Shown piece by piece: positions 17,020 through 26,830 of a stretch of DNA of 64,000 nt; the stretch's first letter is position 1, and every line of letters begins with the position of its first letter. The notes beneath the pieces are model-generated. The model was not told the DNA's origin. It saw nothing but the letters and a program-made list of their open reading frames with translations, and ran no database searches. Location of the stretch: positions 3,702,501-3,766,500 of the forward strand of contig NZ_WHLY01000002.1 in the NCBI RefSeq assembly GCF_009296315.1, in the 5' to 3' direction. The DNA comes from Salmonirosea aquatica (lineage in GTDB: Bacteria; Bacteroidota; Bacteroidia; Cytophagales; Spirosomataceae). The position numbers were made by a program, and so were the translations under genes.

Positions 17020-19413
17020 ATGCGCCGTTCCGGAATTTTTCTTCTTTTTCTGATCCCGCTTCAGGCTTGCTTCGGCCAGACGATAACGGTCAAAGGCCTG
17101 CAAAAAACCGTAGAGGTTTTCCGCGATCAGTGGGGTGTTTCACACATCTACGCCCAAAACGAGCACGATCTTTTCTTTACCCAGGGGTACGTGGCGGCCT
17201 CCGATCGGCCCTTTCAGCTGGAGATGTGGCGGCGGCAGGCTACGGGTACCGTAGCCGAACTGATGGGTCCCTCAGAAATAAAGCGGGACATCGGTACGAA
17301 GCTATTCAGGTACCGGGGCGATATGGAACAGGAAATGGCCCATTATCATCCTCACGGCAAAGCCATTCTCAACGCTTATGTCGAGGGAATTAACGCCAAG
17401 GTGGTCGAGCTCCGGGCAGATCCGGCGCACTTGCCCTTCGAGTTCAAAACCCTGAATACCCTTCCCGGCTACTGGACGCCGGAAATTGTGGTGAGCCGGC
17501 ATCAGGGACTTGTGGCCAATGTGATCGATGAGTTGAATTTCGGCCGGGAAGTACATCTGATGGGCGAAGAAAAAACGCGGGAGCTCAACTGGTTTCATCC
17601 GACCCGCCAGGCTGCTACGGAGCCCAGACTAACTCTCGAAAAAGGGGTAGATGGCGAGGCGCTGATGCAGGATATTCTGGAACTCTACACCGCGCACCGC
17701 AGCCCCGTCCGGTTCGAATCCGGGGACAAGCGCAGCGGGCAGATATACCGAAAAGAGGAGTTTGATTTTCAGGAGTGGTATGCTGTCGAGAAACAGTACG
17801 TAGGCTCTAACAATTGGGTTATTGATGGTTCATTGGCACAAAGTGGCTTTCCAATGCTGGCCAATGATCCGCACCGGGTCATCGCCGGGCCTTCGCTCCG
17901 GTACATGATTCATCTCAATGCTCCCGGCTGGAACGTAGTCGGCGCGGGCGAACCCTCACTCCCCGGCGTATCCATCGGACATAACGACTACGGTGCCTGG
18001 GGATTGACGGTTTTTGAAACCGACAACGAAGATCTGTACGTGTACGAAACCAACCCAGCCAATCCCAATCAGTACCGTTACAAAGGACAATGGGTAAACA
18101 TGCGCATCCTGACCGACTCAGTGAGAGTCAAGGGACAACCCACGCAGGTGGTTCAGCTAAAATATACCCGGCATGGCCCGGTGGTATTTGAAGATAGGGG
18201 TAAAAACAAAGCCTATGCCGTTCGCGCCGGATGGCTGGAGGTGGGTAGCTCTCCTTATTTGGCCAGTCTGCGCATGAATCAGGCTCGAAATTGGGACGAG
18301 TTTCGGGAGGCCTGCTCGTACAGCCGTCTGCCGGGTGAGAACATGATCTGGGCCGAACGCACCGGACACATTGGCTGGCAGGCGGTCGGCTTGGCTCCCA
18401 TTCGCCCTAATTGGTCGGGCTTGGTACCTGTGCCGGGCGACGGCCGTTTCGAGTGGGCGGGGTACCTTCCCATCAAGCAACTCCCCCATAGTAGCGATCC
18501 GAAAGAAGGTTTCATTGCCACGGCGAACAACAACCTTATTTCACCGGATTTTCCTTACCGCAATGCCATCGGCTGGGAATGGGCCACGCCCTACCGCGCC
18601 CAGCGGATCGCAGAGGTACTGGGTTCGGGCAAACGGTTCAATCTGTTTGACTTCACCCAGCTTCAAACCGACTACCTATCGGTCCCCGCCCGTTCATTGG
18701 TACCCATGCTCACGCGGCTGGAATTCGACAATAAGGAGGAAAAAGAAGCCATCGAGCGGCTGAAAAACTGGAATTACCAATTGGAGCCCGAGTCCATACC
18801 GGCGGCTATTTATGCCGAATGGGAAAACAGGCTCCGGGAAGCGGTGTACACCCACGTGGTACCCGAAGCTGCCCGACCTTACCTGAAAAGGCTTTCTACC
18901 AAATTACTTTTAGACGATCTGATTATCCCATCGGCAGATTTTGGCAAGGCACCCGTCAAAATCCGAGACGAACTCCTGCAAACTACATTTCGGGAAACCC
19001 TGACGATACTTTCCCAACGCCTGGGCCGTGACCAAGATAAGTGGCAGTATGGGCAGGTCGCCAATAAACATATTGCCATCAGGCACCCCCTGAGTGCATT
19101 GGTCAGTGAAGAAATGCGGAAACGAATTGATTTTGACCCCCTACCCCGCGGCGGCTACGGTGAAACCGTAAACAGTACCGGCAACAGTCCTAATCAAACC
19201 CATGGGGCCTCATTCCGGATACTGATGGATACCGAAAGCTGGGACAAGACACTGGGTATCAATGCTCCCGGGCAATCGGGCAATCCCGACGATCCACACT
19301 ATGGCGATCTGTATGAACGCTGGGCGAAGGATGAGTACTTTCCAATCTATTTTTCAAAGGACAAAATCAAGGCGGTTGCGGATCGTACCTGGACACTTAC
19401 GCCGGAAAAGTAA
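17020..19413 (+). CDS. Penicillin acylase (penicillin amidase) family N-terminal nucleophile hydrolase
   Basis: A 797-aa secreted precursor of the penicillin amidase / acyl-homoserine-lactone acylase family (S45). The family cleaves itself to free a catalytic serine at the beta-subunit N-terminus; here that is Ser263 in YVGSNNWVIDG. The preceding alpha part contains the usual DQWGVSHIYAQNEHDLFFTQG block, and later GHNDYGAWGLTVFETDNEDLY and NSPNQTHGASFR match family regions. The signal peptide ends near LQACFGQ; because it contains Leu-Gln-Ala-Cys it might be a lipoprotein instead. Substrate (beta-lactams, N-acyl amino acids or quorum lactones) cannot be assigned. Confidence 0.92.
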   Translation: MRRSGIFLLFLIPLQACFGQTITVKGLQKTVEVFRDQWGVSHIYAQNEHDLFFTQGYVAASDRPFQLEMWRRQATGTVAELMGPSEIKRDIGTKLFRYRGDMEQEMAHYHPHGKAILNAYVEGINAKVVELRADPAHLPFEFKTLNTLPGYWTPEIVVSRHQGLVANVIDELNFGREVHLMGEEKTRELNWFHPTRQAATEPRLTLEKGVDGEALMQDILELYTAHRSPVRFESGDKRSGQIYRKEEFDFQEWYAVEKQYVGSNNWVIDGSLAQSGFPMLANDPHRVIAGPSLRYMIHLNAPGWNVVGAGEPSLPGVSIGHNDYGAWGLTVFETDNEDLYVYETNPANPNQYRYKGQWVNMRILTDSVRVKGQPTQVVQLKYTRHGPVVFEDRGKNKAYAVRAGWLEVGSSPYLASLRMNQARNWDEFREACSYSRLPGENMIWAERTGHIGWQAVGLAPIRPNWSGLVPVPGDGRFEWAGYLPIKQLPHSSDPKEGFIATANNNLISPDFPYRNAIGWEWATPYRAQRIAEVLGSGKRFNLFDFTQLQTDYLSVPARSLVPMLTRLEFDNKEEKEAIERLKNWNYQLEPESIPAAIYAEWENRLREAVYTHVVPEAARPYLKRLSTKLLLDDLIIPSADFGKAPVKIRDELLQTTFRETLTILSQRLGRDQDKWQYGQVANKHIAIRHPLSALVSEEMRKRIDFDPLPRGGYGETVNSTGNSPNQTHGASFRILMDTESWDKTLGINAPGQSGNPDDPHYGDLYERWAKDEYFPIYFSKDKIKAVADRTWTLTPEK

Positions 19414-19540
19414 CGGTAAAAATGGACAGGGTACCTACCGTTCCGATTTAGCCAGGAAAAACCAATACGGGTGCTAAACCAACTTTTTCCATTCAAAAAA
19501 GAACCCGGATCGTTCAAAATCAGCTTTACGGCAAGGGGTG

Positions 19541-19888
19541 CTATTTTCTCGGCCTCTTTTTTGAAGCCTTGGCTTTTTTGTTGAAATCCAGAGCCAGATC
19601 AATCCAGTAGTCAAAATCCTTTTGGGTTTTTAGGGCCAGTTCATCCACCAGCACGTAGCCTTTCAGGGGCCTTCCCGTAAACTCCATGGGATGGCAGCCC
19701 TCTTTTTCAAGTAGGGTTTCGTACAAAGCGGGATCGATGCGGCACATGAGATCGTCTTTGATAATCCCGACGCACATTTTTCCATTGTACATCACCGTCC
19801 AGCCACCCATCATTTTTTTCTCCTCCACCTGGGGTAGGTCTGCAAACCTTTCGCGGATTCGATCGGCAAGTTGCTCGTTGTAGGCCAT
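19541..19888 (-). CDS. TfoX N-terminal domain protein
   Basis: A 115-aa protein with only the N-terminal domain of TfoX/Sxy. Landmarks: ADRIRERF near the start, EEKKMMGGWTVMYNGKMCVGIIKDDLMCRID, then a C-terminal helix ending in a very basic tail (KKAKASKKRPRK). In gammaproteobacteria full TfoX promotes competence; stand-alone TfoX-N proteins of Bacteroidota are common and uncharacterised, so competence should not be assumed. Downstream is convergent with the acylase gene. Confidence 0.85.
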   Translation of the reverse strand: MAYNEQLADRIRERFADLPQVEEKKMMGGWTVMYNGKMCVGIIKDDLMCRIDPALYETLLEKEGCHPMEFTGRPLKGYVLVDELALKTQKDFDYWIDLALDFNKKAKASKKRPRK

Positions 19889-19946
19889 TGGAATCGTTTT
19901 TTGACGAGTAATTTACGAAAAATTGGGGGTACCTTGACACGCCCTT

Positions 19947-21374
19947 TCAACACTCACTCAGGCTGATCGGAATGCGTAGCGCCAGTCCGCCTTCGGAGGT
20001 TTCCTTGTAGCGGTGATTCATGTTCAGGGCGGTTTCCCACATAGTCGACACCACGTCGTCCAGCGTTACCCGCGCGGTTTCGGGATCACTCTGCAAAGCA
20101 AGTTGGGAGGCGGTAATGGCCTTGATGGCTCCCATCGTATTGCGCTCGATGCAGGGAATCTGCACCAGTCCGCCCACCGGGTCGCAAGTCATGCCCAAGT
20201 GATGTTCCATCGCGATTTCGGCCGCCATCAGGCATTGCCCCACCGTTCCGCCGGATACCTCCGTCAGGCCCGCCGCGGCCATGGCGGCCGACACGCCGAT
20301 TTCGGCCTGGCAGCCGCCCATCGCCGCCGAGAGCGTAGCGCCTTTCTTGAAAATGCTCCCGATTTCGCCCGCGGTAAGCAGGAAACGGAACACATCTTCG
20401 GGGGTACCATTGCAAAAAGTAAGGAAGTACTGGATTACGGCCGGAATGACTCCCGCCGAACCGTTGGTGGGCGCAGTAACCACTCGACCGAACGCGGCGT
20501 TCTGCTCATTGACGGCCAGTGCGAAACAACTCACCCAGTCGAGGGTGTGCTGGAAACTGTTACCCCCCGCCCGCACCAGGGTAAGCCATTCGGCGTAGTG
20601 GACATAGTCCTGCCCTTTGAGCAATTTTTGGTGTAGCTCCCCCGCGCGGCGTTTCACATTTAAGCCACCGGGTAGGTGACCGCCCGTGCGGCAACCCGAA
20701 AAAATACTTTCCTGCATTACCGACCAGATGTTCATGAGCCCGGCGCGCACGTCGGCTTCGTCGCGCCAGACTTTTTCGTTTTCCAGCACAATTTCCCAGA
20801 TTGGCTTCGCCGTTTCGTGATGCCAGCGGAGCAGGTCGGCGGCGGTGTCGATGGGGTAGGGGAGCCGGGCCATTTCCTGGTTGGTGTTTTCTGTAAAATC
20901 TTCCTGCACCACAAAGCCACCGCCGATGGAAAAGTAGGTTTCGCGCACCTCATTCTCCATACCGTCGTTGGCCACAAAGGTCAGGCCATTGGGGTGGAAG
21001 GGTAAGGATTCATCGCGGTGAAAAACGAGGTCTTTTTTGGGATTAAATGAAAGGGGTACCTGGCCGGCCAGAAGTATGGTTTCGTGGCTGGTGATGTCCG
21101 CCAGAATCGGGTCGATGGTGTTCGTTGCCATTGTGATGGGATCGTAGCCTGCCAGGCCGAGAATCAGGGCCAGGTCGGTGCCATGGCCTTTGCCGGTTTT
21201 GGCCAACGAGCCGTAAAGATGAACTTGCACCGACTGTACCCGCTCAAAACCCAGCCTATTTTCCAATACTCCCAGGAACAGCTGCGCCGCCCGCCACGGC
21301 CCCAGCGTGTGCGAACTCGACGGGCCGATGCCGATCTTGAAAATGTCAAAAACCGAAATGCGTTCTTCTTTCAT
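19947..21374 (-). CDS. sdaA: L-serine ammonia-lyase (iron-sulfur type)
   Basis: A 475-aa single-chain L-serine dehydratase that converts serine to pyruvate and ammonia using a 4Fe-4S cluster. The beta domain begins at [20 protein letters not shown]; the alpha domain has [23 protein letters not shown], and near the end [19 protein letters not shown] with the cluster-binding cysteines. I placed the start at the ATG at 21374 ([13 protein letters not shown]); a longer frame adds about 18 residues of no family similarity. It diverges from the GH95-like gene across about 190 bp. Confidence 0.93.
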   Translation of the reverse strand: MKEERISVFDIFKIGIGPSSSHTLGPWRAAQLFLGVLENRLGFERVQSVQVHLYGSLAKTGKGHGTDLALILGLAGYDPITMATNTIDPILADITSHETILLAGQVPLSFNPKKDLVFHRDESLPFHPNGLTFVANDGMENEVRETYFSIGGGFVVQEDFTENTNQEMARLPYPIDTAADLLRWHHETAKPIWEIVLENEKVWRDEADVRAGLMNIWSVMQESIFSGCRTGGHLPGGLNVKRRAGELHQKLLKGQDYVHYAEWLTLVRAGGNSFQHTLDWVSCFALAVNEQNAAFGRVVTAPTNGSAGVIPAVIQYFLTFCNGTPEDVFRFLLTAGEIGSIFKKGATLSAAMGGCQAEIGVSAAMAAAGLTEVSGGTVGQCLMAAEIAMEHHLGMTCDPVGGLVQIPCIERNTMGAIKAITASQLALQSDPETARVTLDDVVSTMWETALNMNHRYKETSEGGLALRIPISLSEC

Positions 21375-21502
21375 GGTCAAAGGTAGCGGGAATTTTTTAT
21401 TGACAGGATGGCGACCGTGGTAACCCAACGCTTTTTAAGCCCCTACCCGTATGTGCCTTACCGTCAGTTTTTACCCATAGCTGCCGGGGGTAAAGTGCGT
21501 GC

Positions 21503-21510
21503 TATTTTTG
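21503..21510 (+). promoter_or_regulatory. Candidate -7 box (TATTTTTG) of the GH95-like gene
   Basis: TATTTTTG lies 51 bp before the chosen ATG at 21561, inside a frame that would otherwise extend the protein upstream. This supports the internal signal-peptide start. No TTG at the ideal distance was seen. Confidence 0.5.
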
Positions 21511-21560
21511 CTTTATCAAAAATGAAATACATACCCGTTCTCGCCCGAATGATACGAATA

Positions 21561-23858
21561 ATGAAAATATCCTTGAGGTACCTATTCGTTTGCGTCAGCT
21601 TTTGGGCGACTGATTCCCTCGTAGCCCAACCTTTACCCAAACACGATCTGCGGTTCGATTCTCTGGCTCGAAGCTGGGACGAAGGCGTTCCGCTGGGTAA
21701 TGGTACGGTGGGCAGTCTGGTGTGGCAAAAAAATGACAAACTCCGGTTTTCGCTCGACCGCGCCGACATCTGGGATATGCGCCCGATGAAAGGGCTGCAC
21801 CGGGACGAATTTAGCTATCAGTGGGTACAGGAGCAGGTCAAAAAGAAGGACTACAAACCCGTACAGCAGTATTTCGACGCTCCTTACGACCGCGAACCCG
21901 CGCCCTCCAAAATTCCGGCCGGGGCCCTTGAATTTGATTTGGAGGAAGCTGGGAAGGTGAAATCCGTGCGGTTGGATGTAGCCAAAGCACTCTGTATCGT
22001 TCAGTGGGATACGGGTATGAGCCTTGAAACCTTCGTCCATGCCACCGAGCCGATGGGATGGTTTCGCTTTACGAATGCCAGCAACGCGATCGTCCCCGAG
22101 CTAATCGCTCCCAAATACCAGGGTACCCTGGCGAAGAGTGGAGAAGTGAATTCATTGGTAGGCGATGATTTGGCAAGACTTAACTATCAGCAGGGTACCA
22201 TTGATAAAAAGAAGAACGCTATTGTATACCGTCAGGAAGGGTATAACGGCTTTATCTACGAAATTGCGGTGCGCTGGAAAGAAACAAAAAAAGGTACCCT
22301 GGAAGGTATGTGGAGTATTTCTTCGCACTACCCCGACCACGCTCCTCAACCCAAAGCTGAGCAACTTGTCGATGCCGCCGTCAAAAGTAGCTTTGCCAAA
22401 AACTTCGCCAGCCATGTCCACTGGTGGGAGGCGTTCTGGTCAAAATCGGCGATTAAGGTACCCGATGAACTTCTTGAAAAGCAATGGTACCTTGAACAAT
22501 ACAAGTTTGGCTCGGCGGCCCGACGCGGTGCGCCACCCATTTCGTTACAGGCCGTCTGGACGGCGGATAACGGCCGCATTCCGCCCTGGAAGGGCGACTT
22601 TCACCATGACCTCAACACGCAACTGAGCTACTGGCCTTCGTACAGCGGCAATCATCTGGAAGAAGCCCTAGGGTACCTCGACCATCTTGATGAAAATAAG
22701 GAAAACTACAAACGCTACACCAAACTGTATTTTGGGGTGGATGGTCTTGCGGTACCGGGTGTTACGACCCTCGATGGCACCGAAATGGGCGGCTGGATTC
22801 AGTACTCGCTTTCTCCCACGGTATCGTCCTGGCTGGCGCAGCACTATTATTTGCAATGGAAGTACAGCGGGGATATTGATTTTTTGCGGGAACGGGCCTA
22901 CCCCTGGGTCAAAGACGTATGTACCTTTATCCAGAATATCACGATCCTCGACGACAAGGGAAAGCGGCAGCTACCCATTAGCTCCAGCCCCGAAATTCGG
23001 AATAATAGTCTGGAAGCCTGGTTCCCTGAAAATACCAATTACGACCTCGCCCTGATGAAGTTTACCCTGAAAGCGGGAACCGAAATGGCCAGCGTGCTGG
23101 GCAAGTCCACCGAGGCGGATCATTGGAACCAGCTGGGCGCAGAATTCGGAGACTTTGCCCTGACCGATAATAAGGAATTGATGTTTGCGCCTTCGCTGCC
23201 CTACAACGAATCACACCGGCATTTTTCCCATCTGATGGCCATTCATCCGTTGGGATTGATCAAGTGGGAAGATGGCGAAGCAGCGCAGGCAATTATCACC
23301 AATACGATCCGGCAACTGGACGCCATCGGCCCCGATTGGTGGTGCGGATACTCCTACGCCTGGCTGGGTAGTGTGAAAGCACGGGCCAAAGACGGGGAAG
23401 GTGCGGCCAACGCCCTGGGTACCTTCGCCCGGGCCTTTTGCCTGCCCAATAGTTTTCACGTCAACGGCGACCAAACCAAGTCGGGTTTGTCGAAGTTTAC
23501 CTACCGCCCCTTTACCCTAGAAGGTAACTTCGCTTTCGCCGCCGGGTTGCAGGAAATGTTGCTTCAAAGCTACGCCGGGTTTATCGACGTCATGCCCGCC
23601 ATTCCGGCTGACTGGACGGAAGCTTCCTTTGAAAACCTGCGGGCTGAGGGAGCGTTTCTGGTCAGTGCCAAAAGGAAAAATGGACAACTTTCCGAAATTT
23701 CGATACTTTCAGAGAAAGGAGGTACTACCCGCTTGAAGGTACCCTATGAACAGTGGAAAGTGAAGTCTGCGAGCCAAATCGAAATTACCGCCGCTGAACC
23801 GGACTTTATCGAGCTTAGCTGCCAGCCGGGAGGCACCCTTACCTTACTTGCCCGCTGA
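21561..23858 (+). CDS. Secreted glycoside hydrolase, family 95-like (alpha-L-fucosidase/galactosidase type)
   Basis: A 765-aa exported protein: signal peptide MKISLRYLFVCVSFWATDSL then VAQ. The N-terminal beta domain has the family start (SWDEGVPLGNGTVGSLVW), the middle is an (alpha/alpha)6 barrel, and the end has LLQSYAGFIDVMPAIPADW followed by a small beta domain, the typical GH95/GH65-like ending. GH95 members remove alpha-1,2-linked fucose or L-galactose. It is somewhat divergent, so I give the clan more confidence than the substrate. Not linked to a SusCD pair here. A longer frame beginning at 21408 is rejected because it has no signal and spans a promoter. Confidence 0.75.
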   Translation: MKISLRYLFVCVSFWATDSLVAQPLPKHDLRFDSLARSWDEGVPLGNGTVGSLVWQKNDKLRFSLDRADIWDMRPMKGLHRDEFSYQWVQEQVKKKDYKPVQQYFDAPYDREPAPSKIPAGALEFDLEEAGKVKSVRLDVAKALCIVQWDTGMSLETFVHATEPMGWFRFTNASNAIVPELIAPKYQGTLAKSGEVNSLVGDDLARLNYQQGTIDKKKNAIVYRQEGYNGFIYEIAVRWKETKKGTLEGMWSISSHYPDHAPQPKAEQLVDAAVKSSFAKNFASHVHWWEAFWSKSAIKVPDELLEKQWYLEQYKFGSAARRGAPPISLQAVWTADNGRIPPWKGDFHHDLNTQLSYWPSYSGNHLEEALGYLDHLDENKENYKRYTKLYFGVDGLAVPGVTTLDGTEMGGWIQYSLSPTVSSWLAQHYYLQWKYSGDIDFLRERAYPWVKDVCTFIQNITILDDKGKRQLPISSSPEIRNNSLEAWFPENTNYDLALMKFTLKAGTEMASVLGKSTEADHWNQLGAEFGDFALTDNKELMFAPSLPYNESHRHFSHLMAIHPLGLIKWEDGEAAQAIITNTIRQLDAIGPDWWCGYSYAWLGSVKARAKDGEGAANALGTFARAFCLPNSFHVNGDQTKSGLSKFTYRPFTLEGNFAFAAGLQEMLLQSYAGFIDVMPAIPADWTEASFENLRAEGAFLVSAKRKNGQLSEISILSEKGGTTRLKVPYEQWKVKSASQIEITAAEPDFIELSCQPGGTLTLLAR

Positions 23859-23867
23859 CAACTTCCT

Positions 23868-25421
23868 TTACCGCACCTCTTCCCTGATTTGGAACGCCTG
23901 GATCAGGGGCTGGTTTTCGGGGGTCAGGGTAAAGAATATTCTCAGGTTTCCCTTTTCACCTTCCAGCAGATAGGTACCCCGTAGCTGATTTTCGGGTACG
24001 ATTTCGTGCGTTTTTACAATCCTACCCACTTTCTCAAACAGGCTGTTTGTTTCCTGTTTCAGAGCGTCCAGGGAGTAATCATCAAAGAAATTATCTGCGA
24101 AAAGCCCACTGCTTTCGGCGTCTTTCCAGGCGGGCAGGAGTTGGCTCAATTCCTGCTGCCGCTGTTTCAGAATAGCCGAAGCGGGGAGCTGCCGCGGTTT
24201 GAGTTTGGCCTGTATGATGAGTGTATCGAGTACCTGCAGGTTGATGGGCGTGGTAGGCGCGTAGGTAAGATTCGCGAAGCACACCACGCCGATGCCGTAC
24301 TCGGGCAGAAACCGCCAGTTGCTGCCAAAACCCGGCAGACCCCCGCTGTGACTTACGTATTCGCGTCCTTCACAATCACGCATCCAGCCCAGTCCGTAGG
24401 CATAGGCCGAAACAGTGCCGCAGACCCGGCCACCGGGGTAGGTGAAATTGGGATTCATCCCGCTGAAATTCCAGGGATGGTGCATCTCCCGCAGCGAGCT
24501 GCGTTTCAGCGGACCGTTGTCGGCTCCATCGCGCACGGGCCAGGCCGCCATGTGGTAGGTTACGTACCTGGCATAATCCTCGATGGAAGAAATCAAACCG
24601 CCCATCGCGCCGTAAACACCATCGTGAAGGAGGGGTACCTCTGTCCAGGTACCTTCGCGCCAGCGGTAGCCGTGGGCGAGTTGGGCGGCGGGTACCTCGG
24701 CGTATTCCCACTTCGTGTGCGTCATGCCGAGTGGCGTCAGGATGTTTTCGTTGATGTACTGCTGGTAGGTTTTCCCTGATACTTTTTCGATGATGTTGCC
24801 CAGCAGCGCGAAGCCCAGGTTGCTGTACTCGTAAGCCACGCCGGGCGCATTGGAAAACGAAAGCGGATTTTGCAGGAATTTAACAAACTCCTCGTGGCTG
24901 ACGTCCAGCTGGCGGTCGCCCCAAGGATTGTCTTCCGGAAATCCGGCTGCGTGGGTAAGCAGGTGGCGTAGCGTGATGGGTGGCGAGTCCGCCGTGAGTA
25001 GTTTGGCGTTTTTCAGCTCGGGGATGTATCGGTCGGCGCGGTCGTCGAGGCTGAGTTTACCTGCGTCGCGCAGTTGAAGAATCGCCATCGCCGTGAAACT
25101 CTTGCTCATGGATGCTACCCTGAATAGCGACTGGGGGGTGGCGGGCGTCTTTTTTTCCACATCGGTATATCCCATGCTACCCGTATGGACGAGCTTTCCG
25201 TCCACCACCAGCCCGTAGGTGAAGCCGGGAAAATGGTTCTTTTCGGCGTAGTCGTGGTAGAGTTTGTCGAGGGTGGGCAGGGCGGCCTCGATTTTTTTCA
25301 GGCGGGCCGCATCGGTGAAAACAGGCGGTTGGTACGACTGCGCACGAGCGGGCGCAACGAGGTCGGGGGCTACAAGGATCGTGGTCACAAGCAAGGCTGA
25401 GAAGAGGGGTACTTTTTTCAC
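23868..25421 (-). CDS. Secreted serine hydrolase, beta-lactamase/PBP4* family
   Basis: A 517-aa class C beta-lactamase-fold hydrolase with an N-terminal signal peptide ending ARAQ. The catalytic SxxK is SMSK (about 104-107) in FRVASMSKSFTAM; the tyrosine motif is YSN in YEYSNLGF; the third motif is HSGG in YVSHSGGLPGFGS. A C-terminal domain of about 110 residues follows. Such proteins are usually esterases or D-aminopeptidases rather than true beta-lactamases, and the Bacteroidota have many. It converges with the GH95-like gene 9 bp away. Confidence 0.9.
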   Translation of the reverse strand: MKKVPLFSALLVTTILVAPDLVAPARAQSYQPPVFTDAARLKKIEAALPTLDKLYHDYAEKNHFPGFTYGLVVDGKLVHTGSMGYTDVEKKTPATPQSLFRVASMSKSFTAMAILQLRDAGKLSLDDRADRYIPELKNAKLLTADSPPITLRHLLTHAAGFPEDNPWGDRQLDVSHEEFVKFLQNPLSFSNAPGVAYEYSNLGFALLGNIIEKVSGKTYQQYINENILTPLGMTHTKWEYAEVPAAQLAHGYRWREGTWTEVPLLHDGVYGAMGGLISSIEDYARYVTYHMAAWPVRDGADNGPLKRSSLREMHHPWNFSGMNPNFTYPGGRVCGTVSAYAYGLGWMRDCEGREYVSHSGGLPGFGSNWRFLPEYGIGVVCFANLTYAPTTPINLQVLDTLIIQAKLKPRQLPASAILKQRQQELSQLLPAWKDAESSGLFADNFFDDYSLDALKQETNSLFEKVGRIVKTHEIVPENQLRGTYLLEGEKGNLRIFFTLTPENQPLIQAFQIREEVR

Positions 25422-25482
25422 CGTTTCGGAATGTTTTATTTCTGCTTCCGAAGATAGCGAGAGTTGGCGTAAGTACCTCAGG

Positions 25483-26085
25483 CTATTCCGCTTCTTTCAG
25501 TTCGGCCAGAAAAGATTGCGCTTCCTGCAATCGCTTACTCGGAAATTTTTTCAGTAGGTACACCACCACCAGAGCAACAACCATACTTCCTAGGGTACCG
25601 TAGGCCAGCCAGGCGCTGTGCCGGTAGAGGTCGTAGCCGGCTACGACTTTGGCGATGACGATCATAAAGGGCGCGTAGAAAAGTGGGATGGCCACGTAAA
25701 GCAGATTGGTGCCGAGCAGCTCGAGGTACCTTAGCCGGGCTACCTTGCGTTGGGTTTGCACCACTGAGAATCCCGCCTGAATTCCGTAGTAAAGTGTGAG
25801 TTTGTAGGTACTGAAAATCAGACTGACGGCGGTCAGGGCAAACAGCAGCAGGCCCGGCACGAAAAACTTCATTTCGGAGAAATTATCCACCAGGTACCTA
25901 CCCATGAATTGCACAAATAGTAAGTTGACGGCTAGTTCGAAATAACTGGTCCACTTGATTTCAGCCAGATGTACCCTCACCTGGCGCATGCTTGCTTCTT
26001 TCACCAGTTTCTGCTTTATCTCAATCTGTTGGCTGATTTCCTGATCGTTACTGTTCCATAAGGTACTCAATTCCTGAAAGTCCAT
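25483..26085 (-). CDS. Membrane protein paired with ECF sigma factor (putative anti-sigma)
   Basis: A 200-aa protein with a soluble N-terminal part of about 55 residues (DFQELSTLWNSNDQEISQQI) and four predicted membrane helices. It starts 12 bp after the ECF sigma gene, the position normally taken by a membrane anti-sigma factor. No zinc-anti-sigma motif (HxxxCxxC) is present, so the role in sigma control is inferred from position only. It ends with a short coiled, charged tail. Confidence 0.75.
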   Translation of the reverse strand: MDFQELSTLWNSNDQEISQQIEIKQKLVKEASMRQVRVHLAEIKWTSYFELAVNLLFVQFMGRYLVDNFSEMKFFVPGLLLFALTAVSLIFSTYKLTLYYGIQAGFSVVQTQRKVARLRYLELLGTNLLYVAIPLFYAPFMIVIAKVVAGYDLYRHSAWLAYGTLGSMVVALVVVYLLKKFPSKRLQEAQSFLAELKEAE

Positions 26086-26097
26086 TTCTTTGGTATT

Positions 26098-26592
26098 TTA
26101 AGTTGTGACAAATGATTTTAGCTGCTCCCTGATCCGGTGCAACCTGGATGATACATTACTTGGCGACAAACCCATTACCTCCGCGATTTCGGTGTTTTTG
26201 CATCCTTCCAGACTTAGGATGATGATCGCTTTATCGAGAGGTTTTAGCTGGTCGATGATCCTGTAAAGTTGCTCGAGCCTTTCGTCCAACAGGGGGTTAT
26301 GCCATTCCAGAATATCCCGCTCCCGGTGGTACCGCTCCTCGCGCTGCTTTCGGGAGGTTTCTTTCCGCAGAAACGAGATCGAAACATTGAGCGCAATGCG
26401 GTACGTCCAGGTCGAAAGGGCGACGCGGGCGTCGTAGTTGGGGTAGGCTTTCCAGAGCTGCAGACTGATTTCCTGAATTAAATCCTTCCGGTCTTCGGGG
26501 TCAGAGCAGTAGGCGCCCGCTACTTTGACGATGAGTTTCTTATACCCGTCGAGGTAGGTAATGAACCGTTCCTGTGTTCCTGAATCATCCAA
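26098..26592 (-). CDS. ECF-type RNA polymerase sigma factor
   Basis: A 164-aa extracytoplasmic-function sigma factor. Region 2 is represented by DRKDLIQEISLQLWKAYPNYD and STWTYRIALNVSISFLR; region 4 by LDKAIIILSLEGCKNTEIAEVMGLSPSNVSSRLHRIREQL, a typical helix-turn-helix. The downstream 200-aa membrane protein is probably its regulator. No SusCD genes adjoin, so it is not a PUL sigma of the usual sort. Confidence 0.92.
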   Translation of the reverse strand: MDDSGTQERFITYLDGYKKLIVKVAGAYCSDPEDRKDLIQEISLQLWKAYPNYDARVALSTWTYRIALNVSISFLRKETSRKQREERYHRERDILEWHNPLLDERLEQLYRIIDQLKPLDKAIIILSLEGCKNTEIAEVMGLSPSNVSSRLHRIREQLKSFVTT

Positions 26593-26745
26593 CGCTTTAT
26601 CCGGTATCGTTTCCAGTGCTTGTTTGTCTCATTATTCGCAGCGGCTAACCAAATGTCACAGTTTTGCGAGATTTTTTGAGGTACCTCTTTCGAAATCGAC
26701 GTCGGCTATCGTTTCTTTTAACATGAACTATATATTGATAATTGA

Positions 26746-26792
26746 CAATAAATAATTGTTTTTTGGTAATTATTTATTGTTTTTCAATAAAT
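26746..26792 (+). promoter_or_regulatory. Operator cluster upstream of the DUF2975/XRE operon
   Basis: Three half-sites: CAATAAATAATT (26746-26757), its exact reverse complement AATTATTTATTG (26768-26779), and CAATAAAT (26785-26792), which pairs again with ATTTATTG. The second half-site overlaps the -33 TTG (26777-26779) of the promoter for the operon, so binding would block RNA polymerase. The encoded XRE protein is the obvious candidate ligand. Confidence 0.7.
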
Positions 26793-26806
26793 ATAAAATA
26801 CATTTG
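26777..26806 (+). promoter_or_regulatory. Consensus Bacteroidota promoter TTG-N19-TACATTTG
   Basis: TTG (26777-26779) and TACATTTG (26799-26806) with a 19-bp spacer are a near-ideal match to the phylum's primary sigma consensus. The ATG of the DUF2975 gene is 25 bp downstream. Confidence 0.8.
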
Positions 26807-26830
26807 TAGCGAACAAAATAACTACTTACC

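Noticed and set aside
19541-19888. Competence system marked by TfoX
   Set aside because: Only the N-terminal domain is present and no com genes are nearby.
21408-21560. Longer N-terminus for the GH95-like protein
   Set aside because: The extension hides the signal peptide and covers a promoter-like box.
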